A DNA stretch of 26,794 nt from an uncultured Bacilli bacterium (GTDB lineage: Bacteria; Bacillota_I; Bacilli_A; RF39; UBA660). The position numbers and the translations under genes are program-made. The stretch spans positions 1-26,794 of the forward strand of contig CAKPOS010000015.1 in NCBI GenBank assembly GCA_934176955.1, read 5' to 3'. This document shows positions 1 through 6,886 of the stretch, one piece after another (the stretch's first letter is position 1; each line of letters opens with the position of its first letter). The notes under the pieces are model-generated. The model worked only from the letters and a program-made list of their open reading frames with translations, did not search any database and was not told where the DNA came from.

Positions 1-2
1 AA

Positions 3-329
3 AGTATAGAAGAAAAAGAAAAAAATGATTTAAAAGTAATATCAGAAAAGTTAGAAGTCATTAATGAACAATTAGCTATGAAACAAAAACAAAAAAGAAA
101 AATGTTAGTTAATACATTAATAATTTTTGATATATGTTTTGTATTATTATTTATCTTATTAGCAATATTAGGAAGTCCATATCAATCATGGGATTATAGT
201 GATCCAGAGTGGTCTGTAATTGGAACTTTATGGCATTCATTTGAGTGGATATTTTTTAGAATAGCACCATTATTAATTATTATAATTACAGTTATATTAA
301 TAATATTATTTATAAAAAGAGAAAAATAA
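3..329 (+). CDS. Two-TM membrane protein, 5' end outside window
   Basis: The reading frame is open from base 3 to the TAA at 327-329, so the gene very probably starts upstream of the window. An internal ATG at 78 has no convincing ribosome binding site. The visible N-terminal part is a charged, Glu/Lys-rich segment that could form a coiled coil. Two hydrophobic segments follow, at about bases 108-180 and 258-318, separated by a short Trp/Ser/Asp-rich loop, and the protein ends in a basic tail (KREK). I recognise no family. It looks like a small membrane protein with a cytoplasmic helical N-terminus. A terminator hairpin follows at 364. Confidence 0.6.
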   Translation, partial: SIEEKEKNDLKVISEKLEVINEQLAMKQKQKRKMLVNTLIIFDICFVLLFILLAILGSPYQSWDYSDPEWSVIGTLWHSFEWIFFRIAPLLIIIITVILIILFIKREK

Positions 330-363
330 AACAATCAGAATATTAAGATATTCACGTACATTA

Positions 364-390
364 AGGTGAGAAATAATCTCATCTTTTTTT
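364..390 (+). terminator. Rho-independent terminator
   Basis: An 8-bp stem (364-371 with 377-384, one G-T pair) encloses an AATAA loop and is followed by a run of seven T. It closes the transcript of the membrane protein upstream. Confidence 0.75.
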
Positions 391-440
391 AGTAATATTA
401 CGATGATTTAAGTTGATGATAAAAATTAGTAATTATGTAG

Positions 441-446
441 TATAAT
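441..446 (+). promoter_or_regulatory. -10 element upstream of the lipoprotein gene
   Basis: A consensus TATAAT lies 19 bases before the ATG at 465, after the terminator at 364-390. No good -35 is seen at 17 bp. AGGAGG at 456-461 is the ribosome binding site. Confidence 0.45.
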
Positions 447-464
447 AGAGTTGTAGGAGGACTT

Positions 465-866
465 ATGAAAAAGAAAAATATTATTTTATGCTTAATAATG
501 CTTATTACATTATTTTCTATTACAGGATGTGGATTTACAAAAAAAGAAAAATCATCTGAGAACAATAAATATGATGGCTATGAATTAGTTACTGATTTAG
601 GAAAAGTTGATTATGCATCAATAGAAGTTTTAGTTATGTTTGATGGAGTATTATATGGTAAGGCCAATGGGGTTATTGATTATGCTGGTGGTACGCAAAA
701 AATAGGTGTTATAGATAAACTAATACCTAATAAGTACGTTCCTAAATTAGATAATGAAACTAATACAAAGGAATTATTAAATGCAGAAGTTTATGATAAA
801 TCAGAAAAATACATAATATTAAAGTATGATAATGAATATGTTTTGTTTGAAAAAATCGATAAATAA
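465..866 (+). CDS. Small lipoprotein of unknown function
   Basis: The 133-residue protein starts with a lipoprotein signal: basic MKKK, a hydrophobic stretch at residues 5-18 and a lipobox SITGC with the modified cysteine at residue 22. It should be acylated and anchored on the outer face of the membrane. The mature part begins with a Lys/Ser-rich linker and continues as about 95 residues of alternating hydrophobic and charged positions, probably beta-rich. I recognise no domain. The ATG at 465 is well placed after an AGGAGG ribosome binding site and a TATAAT. It is monocistronic, with terminators on both sides. Confidence 0.8.
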   Translation: MKKKNIILCLIMLITLFSITGCGFTKKEKSSENNKYDGYELVTDLGKVDYASIEVLVMFDGVLYGKANGVIDYAGGTQKIGVIDKLIPNKYVPKLDNETNTKELLNAEVYDKSEKYIILKYDNEYVLFEKIDK

Positions 867-898
867 AAATTTATGAGTAATCGTAAGATTAAGATATT

Positions 899-923
899 AA
901 GAGAATGAAATATTTCTCTTTTT
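899..923 (+). terminator. Rho-independent terminator
   Basis: A 7-bp stem (899-905 with 914-920) has an 8-nt loop and is followed by T's. It lies 33 bases after the lipoprotein stop. Confidence 0.65.
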
Positions 924-1008
924 CTGTGATAAAATAGATGTTTATAGATACGAAAATAATATTAAAGAATTAAAAGAAATAATTAAATTAATTAAAGAAA
1001 AATATTAA
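901..1008 (+). pseudogene. Possible 3' remnant of a coding sequence
   Basis: The frame ending at the TAA at 1006-1008 reads as a Lys/Glu/Ile-rich helix (about VYRYENNIKELKEIIKLI). It looks like the C-terminus of a real protein but has no start codon or ribosome binding site. AT-rich DNA can produce such a frame by chance, so this is a weak call. A TG-A-TAAAAT extended -10 match at 927-935 lies inside it. Confidence 0.2.
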
Positions 1009-1019
1009 AAATAAAGATT

Positions 1020-1067
1020 ACCAAATTTCTCTAAATTATAGACTTTTCGTAAGAAATTTGGTATAAT
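1020..1067 (+). promoter_or_regulatory. Promoter with flanking inverted repeat
   Basis: A -35-like TAGACT (1039-1044) and a consensus -10 TATAAT (1062-1067) are spaced 17 bp. An 11-bp perfect inverted repeat, ACCAAATTTCT at 1020-1030 and AGAAATTTGGT at 1052-1062, brackets the -35 and abuts the -10. This is the layout of an operator or of a regulated promoter. It drives the 14-codon ORF at 1097. Confidence 0.5.
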
Positions 1068-1096
1068 AAAATATATTAAAAAGTAAGGAGAATTAT

Positions 1097-1141
1097 ATGA
1101 ATTATAAAAAAATTTATTCGCTAAAACCTTATTTTAATTAA
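1097..1141 (+). CDS. 14-codon ORF: leader peptide or gene-start stub
   Basis: An ATG preceded by AAGGAG at 1085-1090 opens a frame coding MNYKKIYSLKPYFN, then TAA. It has its own promoter (1039-1067) and a strong terminator nine bases after its stop. This matches either an attenuator leader peptide or the surviving 5' tip of a deleted gene. The N-terminal sequence resembles the start of transporter-type proteins, which favours the stub reading, but it is too short to decide. Confidence 0.35.
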   Translation: MNYKKIYSLKPYFN

Positions 1142-1150
1142 ATTTATACC

Positions 1151-1197
1151 AAAAAGTAAGTATCTAACAAAAAAGTGCATACTTACTTTTTCTTTTT
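1151..1197 (+). terminator. Strong Rho-independent terminator
   Basis: A 13-bp perfect stem (1151-1163 with 1179-1191) with a 15-nt loop is followed by a T-rich tail. It ends the short transcript begun at 1062 and lies upstream of the MBL-like gene. A possible promoter for that gene overlaps its 3' arm (TTACTT 1183-1188, TATAAT 1206-1211, 17-bp spacing). Confidence 0.75.
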
Positions 1198-1211
1198 CAT
1201 TATTCTATAAT
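1183..1211 (+). promoter_or_regulatory. Candidate promoter of the MBL-like gene
   Basis: A weak -35 TTACTT at 1183-1188 lies 17 bp before a consensus TATAAT at 1206-1211. It overlaps the 3' arm of the preceding terminator. Confidence 0.4.
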
Positions 1212-1268
1212 TTAATTGTCAAGGAAAAGTGCACACCTCTTTGAACAGAAAATTAGGAGGAAATAAAA

Positions 1269-1877
1269 ATGGAAAATAAAAAGATAAGTTTAGATAAAGG
1301 ATATGTTTTGGTTTATGATTTTGGAGATGTTAAAGTTCATAATTACAATACGGCAGATTATATTGATGACCAAGTAATTTTACTTGAAAAGAATGGAAAG
1401 ATTGCTGTTATAGAATCTCCTGCATTTTATGATAATAATAAAGAATTAGAAAAATATATTGAATCATTGGGAGTAAAACTTGATGGTGTATTACTTTCAT
1501 ATCACATGGGAGGAGGAACATTCTTAAAAGATTCTAAAAAATATGCTACTAAAAAGGCTGATGAATATGGACATATTGGTGGAGGAAAAGCATTAGTTGA
1601 TAATTTTACAAAGGCATTTGGAGAGTCATTTGATAATAATATACATCATGTAACTGATTATATTAATGGCGGAACTATTACTCTAGCAGATATAAAAATG
1701 AATATTATTCCAACGAGCGATGCTTTTGATATTGAAATACCAGAAATAAATTCTATATATACTCATATGTTAGGTAGTGATTGTCATTCTATTATTGCTG
1801 GTGCAAGTCATGCAAATGCCATGATTGATATATTAAAAGGATATATAGGAAAAAATTACAATTTAATAATTAGTTAG
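1269..1877 (+). CDS. MBL-fold hydrolase-like protein, C-terminally truncated
   Basis: The 202-residue product looks like a metallo-beta-lactamase-fold protein. It has a beta-rich start with LLEKNGKIAVIESP at about 39-52. A helix and strand then lead to LLSYHMGGG, where canonical members carry HxHxDH. IPTSDAFDIEIPEI, then a THMLGSDCHS motif with His and Asp, come near the end. From memory, related gut-Firmicutes proteins continue after the final NLII-S with a conserved SHYTPE-like metal-binding stretch and a further tail. Here the frame stops with TAG at exactly that point, so the protein is probably truncated and inactive. The start is firm: TTAGGAGG eight bases before the ATG. Confidence 0.6.
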   Translation: MENKKISLDKGYVLVYDFGDVKVHNYNTADYIDDQVILLEKNGKIAVIESPAFYDNNKELEKYIESLGVKLDGVLLSYHMGGGTFLKDSKKYATKKADEYGHIGGGKALVDNFTKAFGESFDNNIHHVTDYINGGTITLADIKMNIIPTSDAFDIEIPEINSIYTHMLGSDCHSIIAGASHANAMIDILKGYIGKNYNLIIS

Positions 1878-1937
1878 AAAAATAGGAATTTGAGAAAATA
1901 AATAATATTCTGAACAAATTATTTTAAAAATCTGTAG

Positions 1938-1943
1938 TATAAT
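1938..1943 (+). promoter_or_regulatory. -10 element upstream of the double-HEPN gene
   Basis: Consensus TATAAT lies 25 bases before the ATG at 1968. The -35 is poor. The ribosome binding site (AAGGTCGGTG) is weaker than those of most genes here, suggesting modest expression. Confidence 0.4.
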
Positions 1944-1967
1944 GGGTATAACAAGGTCGGTGAAAAT

Positions 1968-3650
1968 ATGGAAAAACATGAATTTACTAAATATGAAATT
2001 GCAACTTATTTAAGAGATTATAATAGAACTTTAACATATGCAATTATGAATCAAGATGTTCCACTTTATGAAGTTTTTAAACATCATATGCAAGTTGATA
2101 ATAGAATACAATATTCGATTAAAGATTATTATTACGAAATGATTTCCATATATGAAATATTATTATTATCAAAATTTTTAACAATTTTGTATGATAACTA
2201 TTTTGATAATTTACTTGAATCTAGTATAAATAAGATTAGTATTCCTGATAGTATATTTATTAATAGTAATGATAGATCAAAGTTTAGTAACAGACAAATA
2301 ATTAAATTAATAAGGAATGCACTTAATCATAATGATAATCCTAGTCATGATTTAGTAAAATTTATTAGAACTGAAAAAGAAAAGATAAAAATAGAGATTT
2401 TATTAAAAAATACTAAACCGATACCATTTCATGTTATGTTAGATATAAATGAATTAATGTCAATTTGTTTTGAAATAAAAAATACTAATTCAATAATTAT
2501 AATATCTAATCGTTCAACAAAACCAATCTCATTGAATTCATCAAACGTTAATGAAACACTAAATAATATATTTCTAAGAAAATTTTTTGCTAGAAAAAAG
2601 TTAACTGATGTACAAAAAGAAATAATTATTTCCCACATTAATAGCAATAATAAAACTAAAAACTATGAAAAACTTTTCTTAGAAAATGGTATGGAATATA
2701 AAGATATTCATTATTCTATAGCACAAAAAATAAAAATAGAGGAAGATTTAAAATATTGGGAAAGTATAGGAGAAAAGGGAAATGATGTAATTTCTCATCT
2801 ATTAGATAAAGTTATGCCTTTTTCTTGGACAAAAGATAGAGTTTTAACAATGAATTTGATTTTGTCAAATTACTACATGAGAAATGGAAAAAACACAATT
2901 TTTGATTTAATAAAAGATGCTAGACAAATTTATCAAAGGAAAAATTTAAATAATGAATCTCCATTGAATCTTTATACCAAATCATTTGGCATTGATGAAA
3001 ATATATTATATGATTCGATTGATTTTGAGAACTTATTATCTATCACCAATGCAATATATTATGGATATTTATTTGATACGTTAGTAACAGATAGTGAAAT
3101 AACTATTACCGATTCTAAAAGAGTTAAGAGAGAAAAAATAAGAAATTCTTTTGTACATATGAGATGGTATAAAGGAGTGAATGAATGTTTTAAATTATTT
3201 GATTGGGGTAATGGTATAGATAATGAATATAATCCAAATAATTCTGGGTTTTGGAAATATAATATACGATATGAAGATATAGAAAAATGTGCTGAATCAT
3301 ATTTTCAAAGAATTGTAAAACCAAAAACTAATATTAATGGACATATGGATTCTCCAATTCATTTTAAAAAGATTTTTTTAGAAGATGGAACAAGTTTAGT
3401 AATAGGTATTTCTTTTATTAAAAATGGTGTTTTTTACTATCTTGATTTAAAGGATATACAAAAAGAATTTAAATTACTGATTTGCGATGATAGTCAAATA
3501 GTAAGATTGGCCAATGAAGATGAAATAAGAACTTTTATTTCTGAATTCGATAATTTATCAGAAAAAGAAAAAAATGATTTTTCAGAAATAATAGATAGTA
3601 TAAAAAAACATTTGTTGGTAAATTACATAACTAGCAGTGTAAAAAAATAA
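1968..3650 (+). CDS. Protein with two HEPN-type RNxxxH motifs, candidate RNase
   Basis: This 560-residue protein has no signal peptide or membrane segment. Two sites match the R-x4-6-H signature of HEPN nucleases, both in the stricter RNxxxH form: RNALNH at residues 116-121 and RNSFVH at 392-397. Each follows a helix-rich stretch, with IKLI or KREKI immediately before it. Such a pair in one chain is how Cas13 and other toxic or antiviral RNases build one active site; single-HEPN relatives dimerise. The C-terminal third carries a Trp/Gly-rich segment (DWGNGIDNEYNP, about 415-426) and probable strands. No CRISPR array, helicase or antitoxin gene lies beside it, and it is monocistronic. Function as an RNase or abortive-infection effector is inferred from the two motifs only. 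It could be a non-catalytic HEPN protein or a duplicated ApeA-like protein. Confidence 0.6.
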   Translation: MEKHEFTKYEIATYLRDYNRTLTYAIMNQDVPLYEVFKHHMQVDNRIQYSIKDYYYEMISIYEILLLSKFLTILYDNYFDNLLESSINKISIPDSIFINSNDRSKFSNRQIIKLIRNALNHNDNPSHDLVKFIRTEKEKIKIEILLKNTKPIPFHVMLDINELMSICFEIKNTNSIIIISNRSTKPISLNSSNVNETLNNIFLRKFFARKKLTDVQKEIIISHINSNNKTKNYEKLFLENGMEYKDIHYSIAQKIKIEEDLKYWESIGEKGNDVISHLLDKVMPFSWTKDRVLTMNLILSNYYMRNGKNTIFDLIKDARQIYQRKNLNNESPLNLYTKSFGIDENILYDSIDFENLLSITNAIYYGYLFDTLVTDSEITITDSKRVKREKIRNSFVHMRWYKGVNECFKLFDWGNGIDNEYNPNNSGFWKYNIRYEDIEKCAESYFQRIVKPKTNINGHMDSPIHFKKIFLEDGTSLVIGISFIKNGVFYYLDLKDIQKEFKLLICDDSQIVRLANEDEIRTFISEFDNLSEKEKNDFSEIIDSIKKHLLVNYITSSVKK

Positions 3651-3756
3651 AGCATAGATAAGAATGATTGAAATATTTTGATATTACGAGTATTACAAAT
3701 TACAGTTTAAATAGTAATTTGATTAAAAAATAGTAACTTACTAAAGTGGAGGATAT

Positions 3757-4410
3757 ATGAAAAAGAGAATACTTTCCATTATTATTTTAGTACTTGGAAT
3801 ATTAATCATTGTTATTTTATATGGGTTATATCATTTTAATTATATTCCTCATAAAAAATATACCAATAAAGATTTTAATATCCAAACTTATAAAAGCAAT
3901 ATTGATAAAGATAATGATGGTGTAGATGATCAGACAGATATATTAAATAATGCAAAAGATTATATAAAAACAAATCCTAAATATAAGAGCAAATACTATG
4001 CTACAGGGTATCCTGATGATGAATACGGAGTTTGTACTGATGTAGTTGCTTTTGCATTAAAAAATGCTGGTTATGATTTAATGAATTTAGTAAATGAACA
4101 TATAAAAACAAATAAAAATTTATATGATATTGATGTTATAGATAAAAATATTGATTTCAGAAGAGTACAAAATTTAAAAGTATATTTAGATAATAACGCA
4201 ATTGCTTTAACAACTGATATTAATAAGATAAAAGAATGGCAAGGTGGAGATATTGTGGTGTTTAAAAATCATATTGGAATAGTATCAGATAATAGAAATA
4301 AAAGAGGAATAAATTTTATTATCCATCATGCTAATTTTTATCAAAAATATTATGAAGAAGATATTTTAGAATATCGTAACGATATTGTTGGGCATTATAG
4401 AATTAGCTAA
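3757..4410 (+). CDS. DUF1287 family, NlpC/P60-like fold, membrane anchored
   Basis: The 217-residue protein has an uncleaved-looking N-terminal hydrophobic segment (residues 5-26) and a DUF1287 domain. Family landmarks are all present: GYP (84-86), GVCTDVV with Cys93, NIDFRR (131-136) followed by VQNL, a GGDIVVF turn, NHIGIVSD with His172, IIHHAN, and the closing GHYR (212-215). The Cys/His pair fits a papain-like NlpC/P60-type hydrolase acting on the cell wall. Between the anchor and the domain lies DKDNDGVDD (50-58), a thrombospondin-type-3/EF-hand-like calcium loop. A GGAGG ribosome binding site supports the ATG. It may be transcribed with the following gene, 31 bases downstream. Confidence 0.8.
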   Translation: MKKRILSIIILVLGILIIVILYGLYHFNYIPHKKYTNKDFNIQTYKSNIDKDNDGVDDQTDILNNAKDYIKTNPKYKSKYYATGYPDDEYGVCTDVVAFALKNAGYDLMNLVNEHIKTNKNLYDIDVIDKNIDFRRVQNLKVYLDNNAIALTTDINKIKEWQGGDIVVFKNHIGIVSDNRNKRGINFIIHHANFYQKYYEEDILEYRNDIVGHYRIS

Positions 4411-4441
4411 ATAAATTACATTTATTAGAAAGAAGGAAGAA

Positions 4442-5281
4442 ATGCTAAAGTTGATTAAAGAAAATAAAATTATCTTAATAACTATGCTAATATTTGAAAC
4501 GGTAGCGATATCATTATTTACATCAACAAAAAACTTATTTTATTTATTAAATTTTAATTATATAGGAATTTGCCTATCAACGGGAATGTATTTAATGCAA
4601 CATAAAGTCAAATATGCAAGAAATTTTGTTCAGTTAGCAGTAGGACTATATATGCTTATTTATTTAGGAATTATATGTAGAGAAAATATGCAAATTGAAG
4701 GATTTTGGTATTATTTATTTCTAGGAGTATTTGAAGCTGCAACCATCCACTATTTTGTAGCAAAAATTGCTGGCCCATTTTTCTTTGGAAGAGGCTGGTG
4801 TGGATATGCTTGCTGGACAGGAATGGTATTAGATTTTCTTCCATATAAAATCCCTAAAAGTAATAGAAAAAAATTGGGATGGATTAGATATATTATATTT
4901 TTATTATCATTAACATTTGTATCAGTTTTATTTATATTTAAGGTTGATCATTTAGAAAATATCATGTTTTGGTCATTTATTATAGGAAATATAATATATT
5001 ACGTTTTAGGAATATTATTAGCATTTATATTTAAAGATAACAGAGCATTTTGCAAATATATATGCCCTGTAACTGTTTTCTTAAAACCAACTAGTTACTT
5101 TTCATATTTAAGAGTTAAATGTAATCATAGCAAATGTATTCATTGCAATAGGTGTATAAATAATTGTCCAATGAATGTAGAGATATTAGATAATTCAAGA
5201 AAAAGAAAAAATGGTACAGAATGTATACTATGTTGTAACTGTATTAAAGGATGTCCTAAAAATGCACTTGACTTAAAATAA
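4442..5281 (+). CDS. Membrane 4Fe-4S polyferredoxin (NapH/CcoG-like)
   Basis: The 279-residue protein has about five membrane segments (near residues 10-28, 38-52, 64-80, 148-166, 175-197). It has the membrane cysteine motifs of this family: GWCGYACWTG (C120, C124) and CKYICPV (C204, C208). The C-terminal domain carries two ferredoxin-type clusters, C232-xx-C235-xx-C238-xxx-C242-P and C261-xx-C264-xx-C267-xxx-C271-P. It should pass electrons between a membrane donor and a soluble redox partner, as NapH, NosR or CcoG relatives do. The substrate system is not visible. The next gene is a flavodoxin, a plausible electron partner, but a terminator and a new promoter separate them. Start: ATG after GAAGGAAG. 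Confidence 0.85.
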   Translation: MLKLIKENKIILITMLIFETVAISLFTSTKNLFYLLNFNYIGICLSTGMYLMQHKVKYARNFVQLAVGLYMLIYLGIICRENMQIEGFWYYLFLGVFEAATIHYFVAKIAGPFFFGRGWCGYACWTGMVLDFLPYKIPKSNRKKLGWIRYIIFLLSLTFVSVLFIFKVDHLENIMFWSFIIGNIIYYVLGILLAFIFKDNRAFCKYICPVTVFLKPTSYFSYLRVKCNHSKCIHCNRCINNCPMNVEILDNSRKRKNGTECILCCNCIKGCPKNALDLK

Positions 5282-5298
5282 TACTAGTATTATTTTTT
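5275..5298 (+). terminator. Palindromic terminator overlapping the polyferredoxin stop
   Basis: A perfect palindrome with 11-base arms (5275-5285 and 5286-5296) centred on CTAG contains the stop codon and runs into T's. A CTAG-type tight loop and T-tract make it a plausible intrinsic terminator. Confidence 0.55.
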
Positions 5299-5459
5299 AA
5301 AAACACTAATAAAAGAAGAATTTAATATGCAGTTTTTATAAGTATATATTTTTATATATTATATAAAATAAATCCCCATCTTTATTAAAAATATAATTCA
5401 ATAAGAAATAAAATATTTAAGTATTTTATCAGAAAAACAAAAACTTTTCTATTAATTTT

Positions 5460-5468
5460 TGATAAAAT
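5460..5468 (+). promoter_or_regulatory. Extended -10 promoter for the BilS-like gene
   Basis: TG-A-TAAAAT (5460-5468) lies 24 bases before the ATG at 5493, with a T-rich upstream stretch. The region 5299-5459 otherwise shows only AT-rich DNA. Confidence 0.5.
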
Positions 5469-5492
5469 TCAACGATAAAGGAGAAATATATT

Positions 5493-6020
5493 ATGAAATT
5501 AGAATATTCTATAATTTACAGTAGTAGAACAGGAAATACTAAAATCCTTGCAGAAAAAATCTATAATATTTTACCTAAAGAACAATGCACTTATTATGGC
5601 AATATAGCAGATATTGATAAAACTTTAAGTAATATACTATATATTGGATTTTGGACTGAAAAAGGAACAGCCGATTTACAAACTTTAACTTTCTTAAAAA
5701 ATTTAAAGAATAAAAAAATATTTTTATTTGGAACAGCAGGCTTTGGTGAAAGTGAAAAATATTTTCAAAATATTATTAATAATATAAAAAAGAATATTGA
5801 TAGTAGCAATACAATAATAGGAACTTTTATGTGTCAAGGTAAAATGCCTATATCAGTTAGAAAACGTTATGAAAAACAAAAACAAGAACTTTCCAGAGCA
5901 AATATAGATAATTTAATAGAAAATTTTGACAAAGCATTATCTCACCCTAATCAACTTGATTTAGAAAAATTAGAAAATATGATTCAAAACAATTATCCAA
6001 AAGTTCAAAGAGGAGTATGA
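5493..6020 (+). CDS. Flavodoxin family protein, BilS-like
   Basis: The 175-residue protein opens with the flavodoxin FMN phosphate loop SSRTGNT (residues 10-16). It then carries features I associate with BilS, the flavodoxin of the gut bilirubin-reductase system: GFWTEKGTADL, FLFGTAGFGES, GTFMCQGKMP and an FDKALSHPN stretch near the C-terminus. BilS is thought to supply electrons to the reductase BilR; no BilR is in this window. A good AAGGAG supports the ATG. The stop TGA (6018-6020) is the only TGA stop among the genes here and overlaps an upstream ATG of the next gene. The BilS assignment rests on remembered motifs; the flavodoxin fold is secure. Confidence 0.75.
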   Translation: MKLEYSIIYSSRTGNTKILAEKIYNILPKEQCTYYGNIADIDKTLSNILYIGFWTEKGTADLQTLTFLKNLKNKKIFLFGTAGFGESEKYFQNIINNIKKNIDSSNTIIGTFMCQGKMPISVRKRYEKQKQELSRANIDNLIENFDKALSHPNQLDLEKLENMIQNNYPKVQRGV

Positions 6021-6022
6021 AG

Positions 6023-6868
6023 ATGAAAATGAAAAAAATAAAAGTTCAAAAATTAATAAAAATGGCATATCAAGAAACAAGAAGAAGTTCCCTAGCAATT
6101 TATATTATATTAAGATTTTTAGTTATTTTATGTATGATATTACAACTATTAAGAGGAGATTTAAATAATGCCTTACTATGTTTATTATCACTTGTATTAT
6201 TATTTGCTCCATTATTTATTCAAAACAAATTCGAAATAACATTACCAGATGGCTTAGAAATAGCAATATATTTATTTATCTTCTCAGCAGAAATATTAGG
6301 AGAAATTAATAACTTTTATGGAATCATTCCCAATTGGGATACAATGTTACATACCATTAATGGATTTTTAGCAACCGCAGTGGGATGCTCATTAGTAGAC
6401 TTATTAAATAAAAATAGTAAATCAATTAAGTTATCCCCATTTTATTTATGTTTAGTTGCTTTTTGCTTTTCCATGACAATTGGAGTATTATGGGAATTTT
6501 TTGAATATGCTGGAGATAAATTTTTTAATTTAGATATGCAAAAAGATACTATTGTACAAAAAATATCATCAGTAGAGTTAAATCCAGATAAAGAAAATAA
6601 ACCAATTTTAATAAAAGATATTGATAAAACTATTATCTATGATAAAGAAGGTAATATTCTTCAAGTTATTGAAAACGGTTACCTTGATATTGGAATAAAC
6701 GATACCATGAAAGATTTATTTGTTAATTTTATTGGCGCAATAGTTTTTAGCACCTTAGCCTTTTTTGGATTAAAGTATAATAAAAATAATTCCTTTATCA
6801 ATAAATTTATTCCTAAAAAAGAAAAAAGAAAATTAGCAAATTCTGTTAGAGATAGTATCTATAATTAA
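6023..6868 (+). CDS. YjdF-like (DUF2238-type) membrane protein
   Basis: This membrane protein has five to six hydrophobic segments and the family hallmarks NWDTMLHTINGF, GVLWEFFEYAGD, DMQKDT and DTMKDLFVNFIGA. They give two conserved halves around a roughly 60-residue hydrophilic insert. The role is unknown. I choose the ATG at 6023 over 6017: GGAG at 6012-6015 is one base from 6017 but seven from 6023. The coding region follows the flavodoxin stop by two bases, so the two genes are translationally coupled and may act together, perhaps in a membrane redox process (inference). A short basic tail ends the protein. Confidence 0.8.
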   Translation: MKMKKIKVQKLIKMAYQETRRSSLAIYIILRFLVILCMILQLLRGDLNNALLCLLSLVLLFAPLFIQNKFEITLPDGLEIAIYLFIFSAEILGEINNFYGIIPNWDTMLHTINGFLATAVGCSLVDLLNKNSKSIKLSPFYLCLVAFCFSMTIGVLWEFFEYAGDKFFNLDMQKDTIVQKISSVELNPDKENKPILIKDIDKTIIYDKEGNILQVIENGYLDIGINDTMKDLFVNFIGAIVFSTLAFFGLKYNKNNSFINKFIPKKEKRKLANSVRDSIYN

Positions 6869-6886
6869 CATTTAAAGAAGGAAAAT

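Noticed and set aside
1210..1260. AAAGTGCAYAC sequence repeated near 1171 and 1227, considered as an insertion-sequence end
   Set aside because: Only about ten bases match, no transposase remnant or target duplication is visible, and the first copy is part of a terminator loop.
1968..3650. Calling the double-HEPN protein Cas13
   Set aside because: It is only 560 residues, no CRISPR repeat was seen anywhere in the window, and no other Cas gene is present. Two HEPN motifs alone do not make Cas13.
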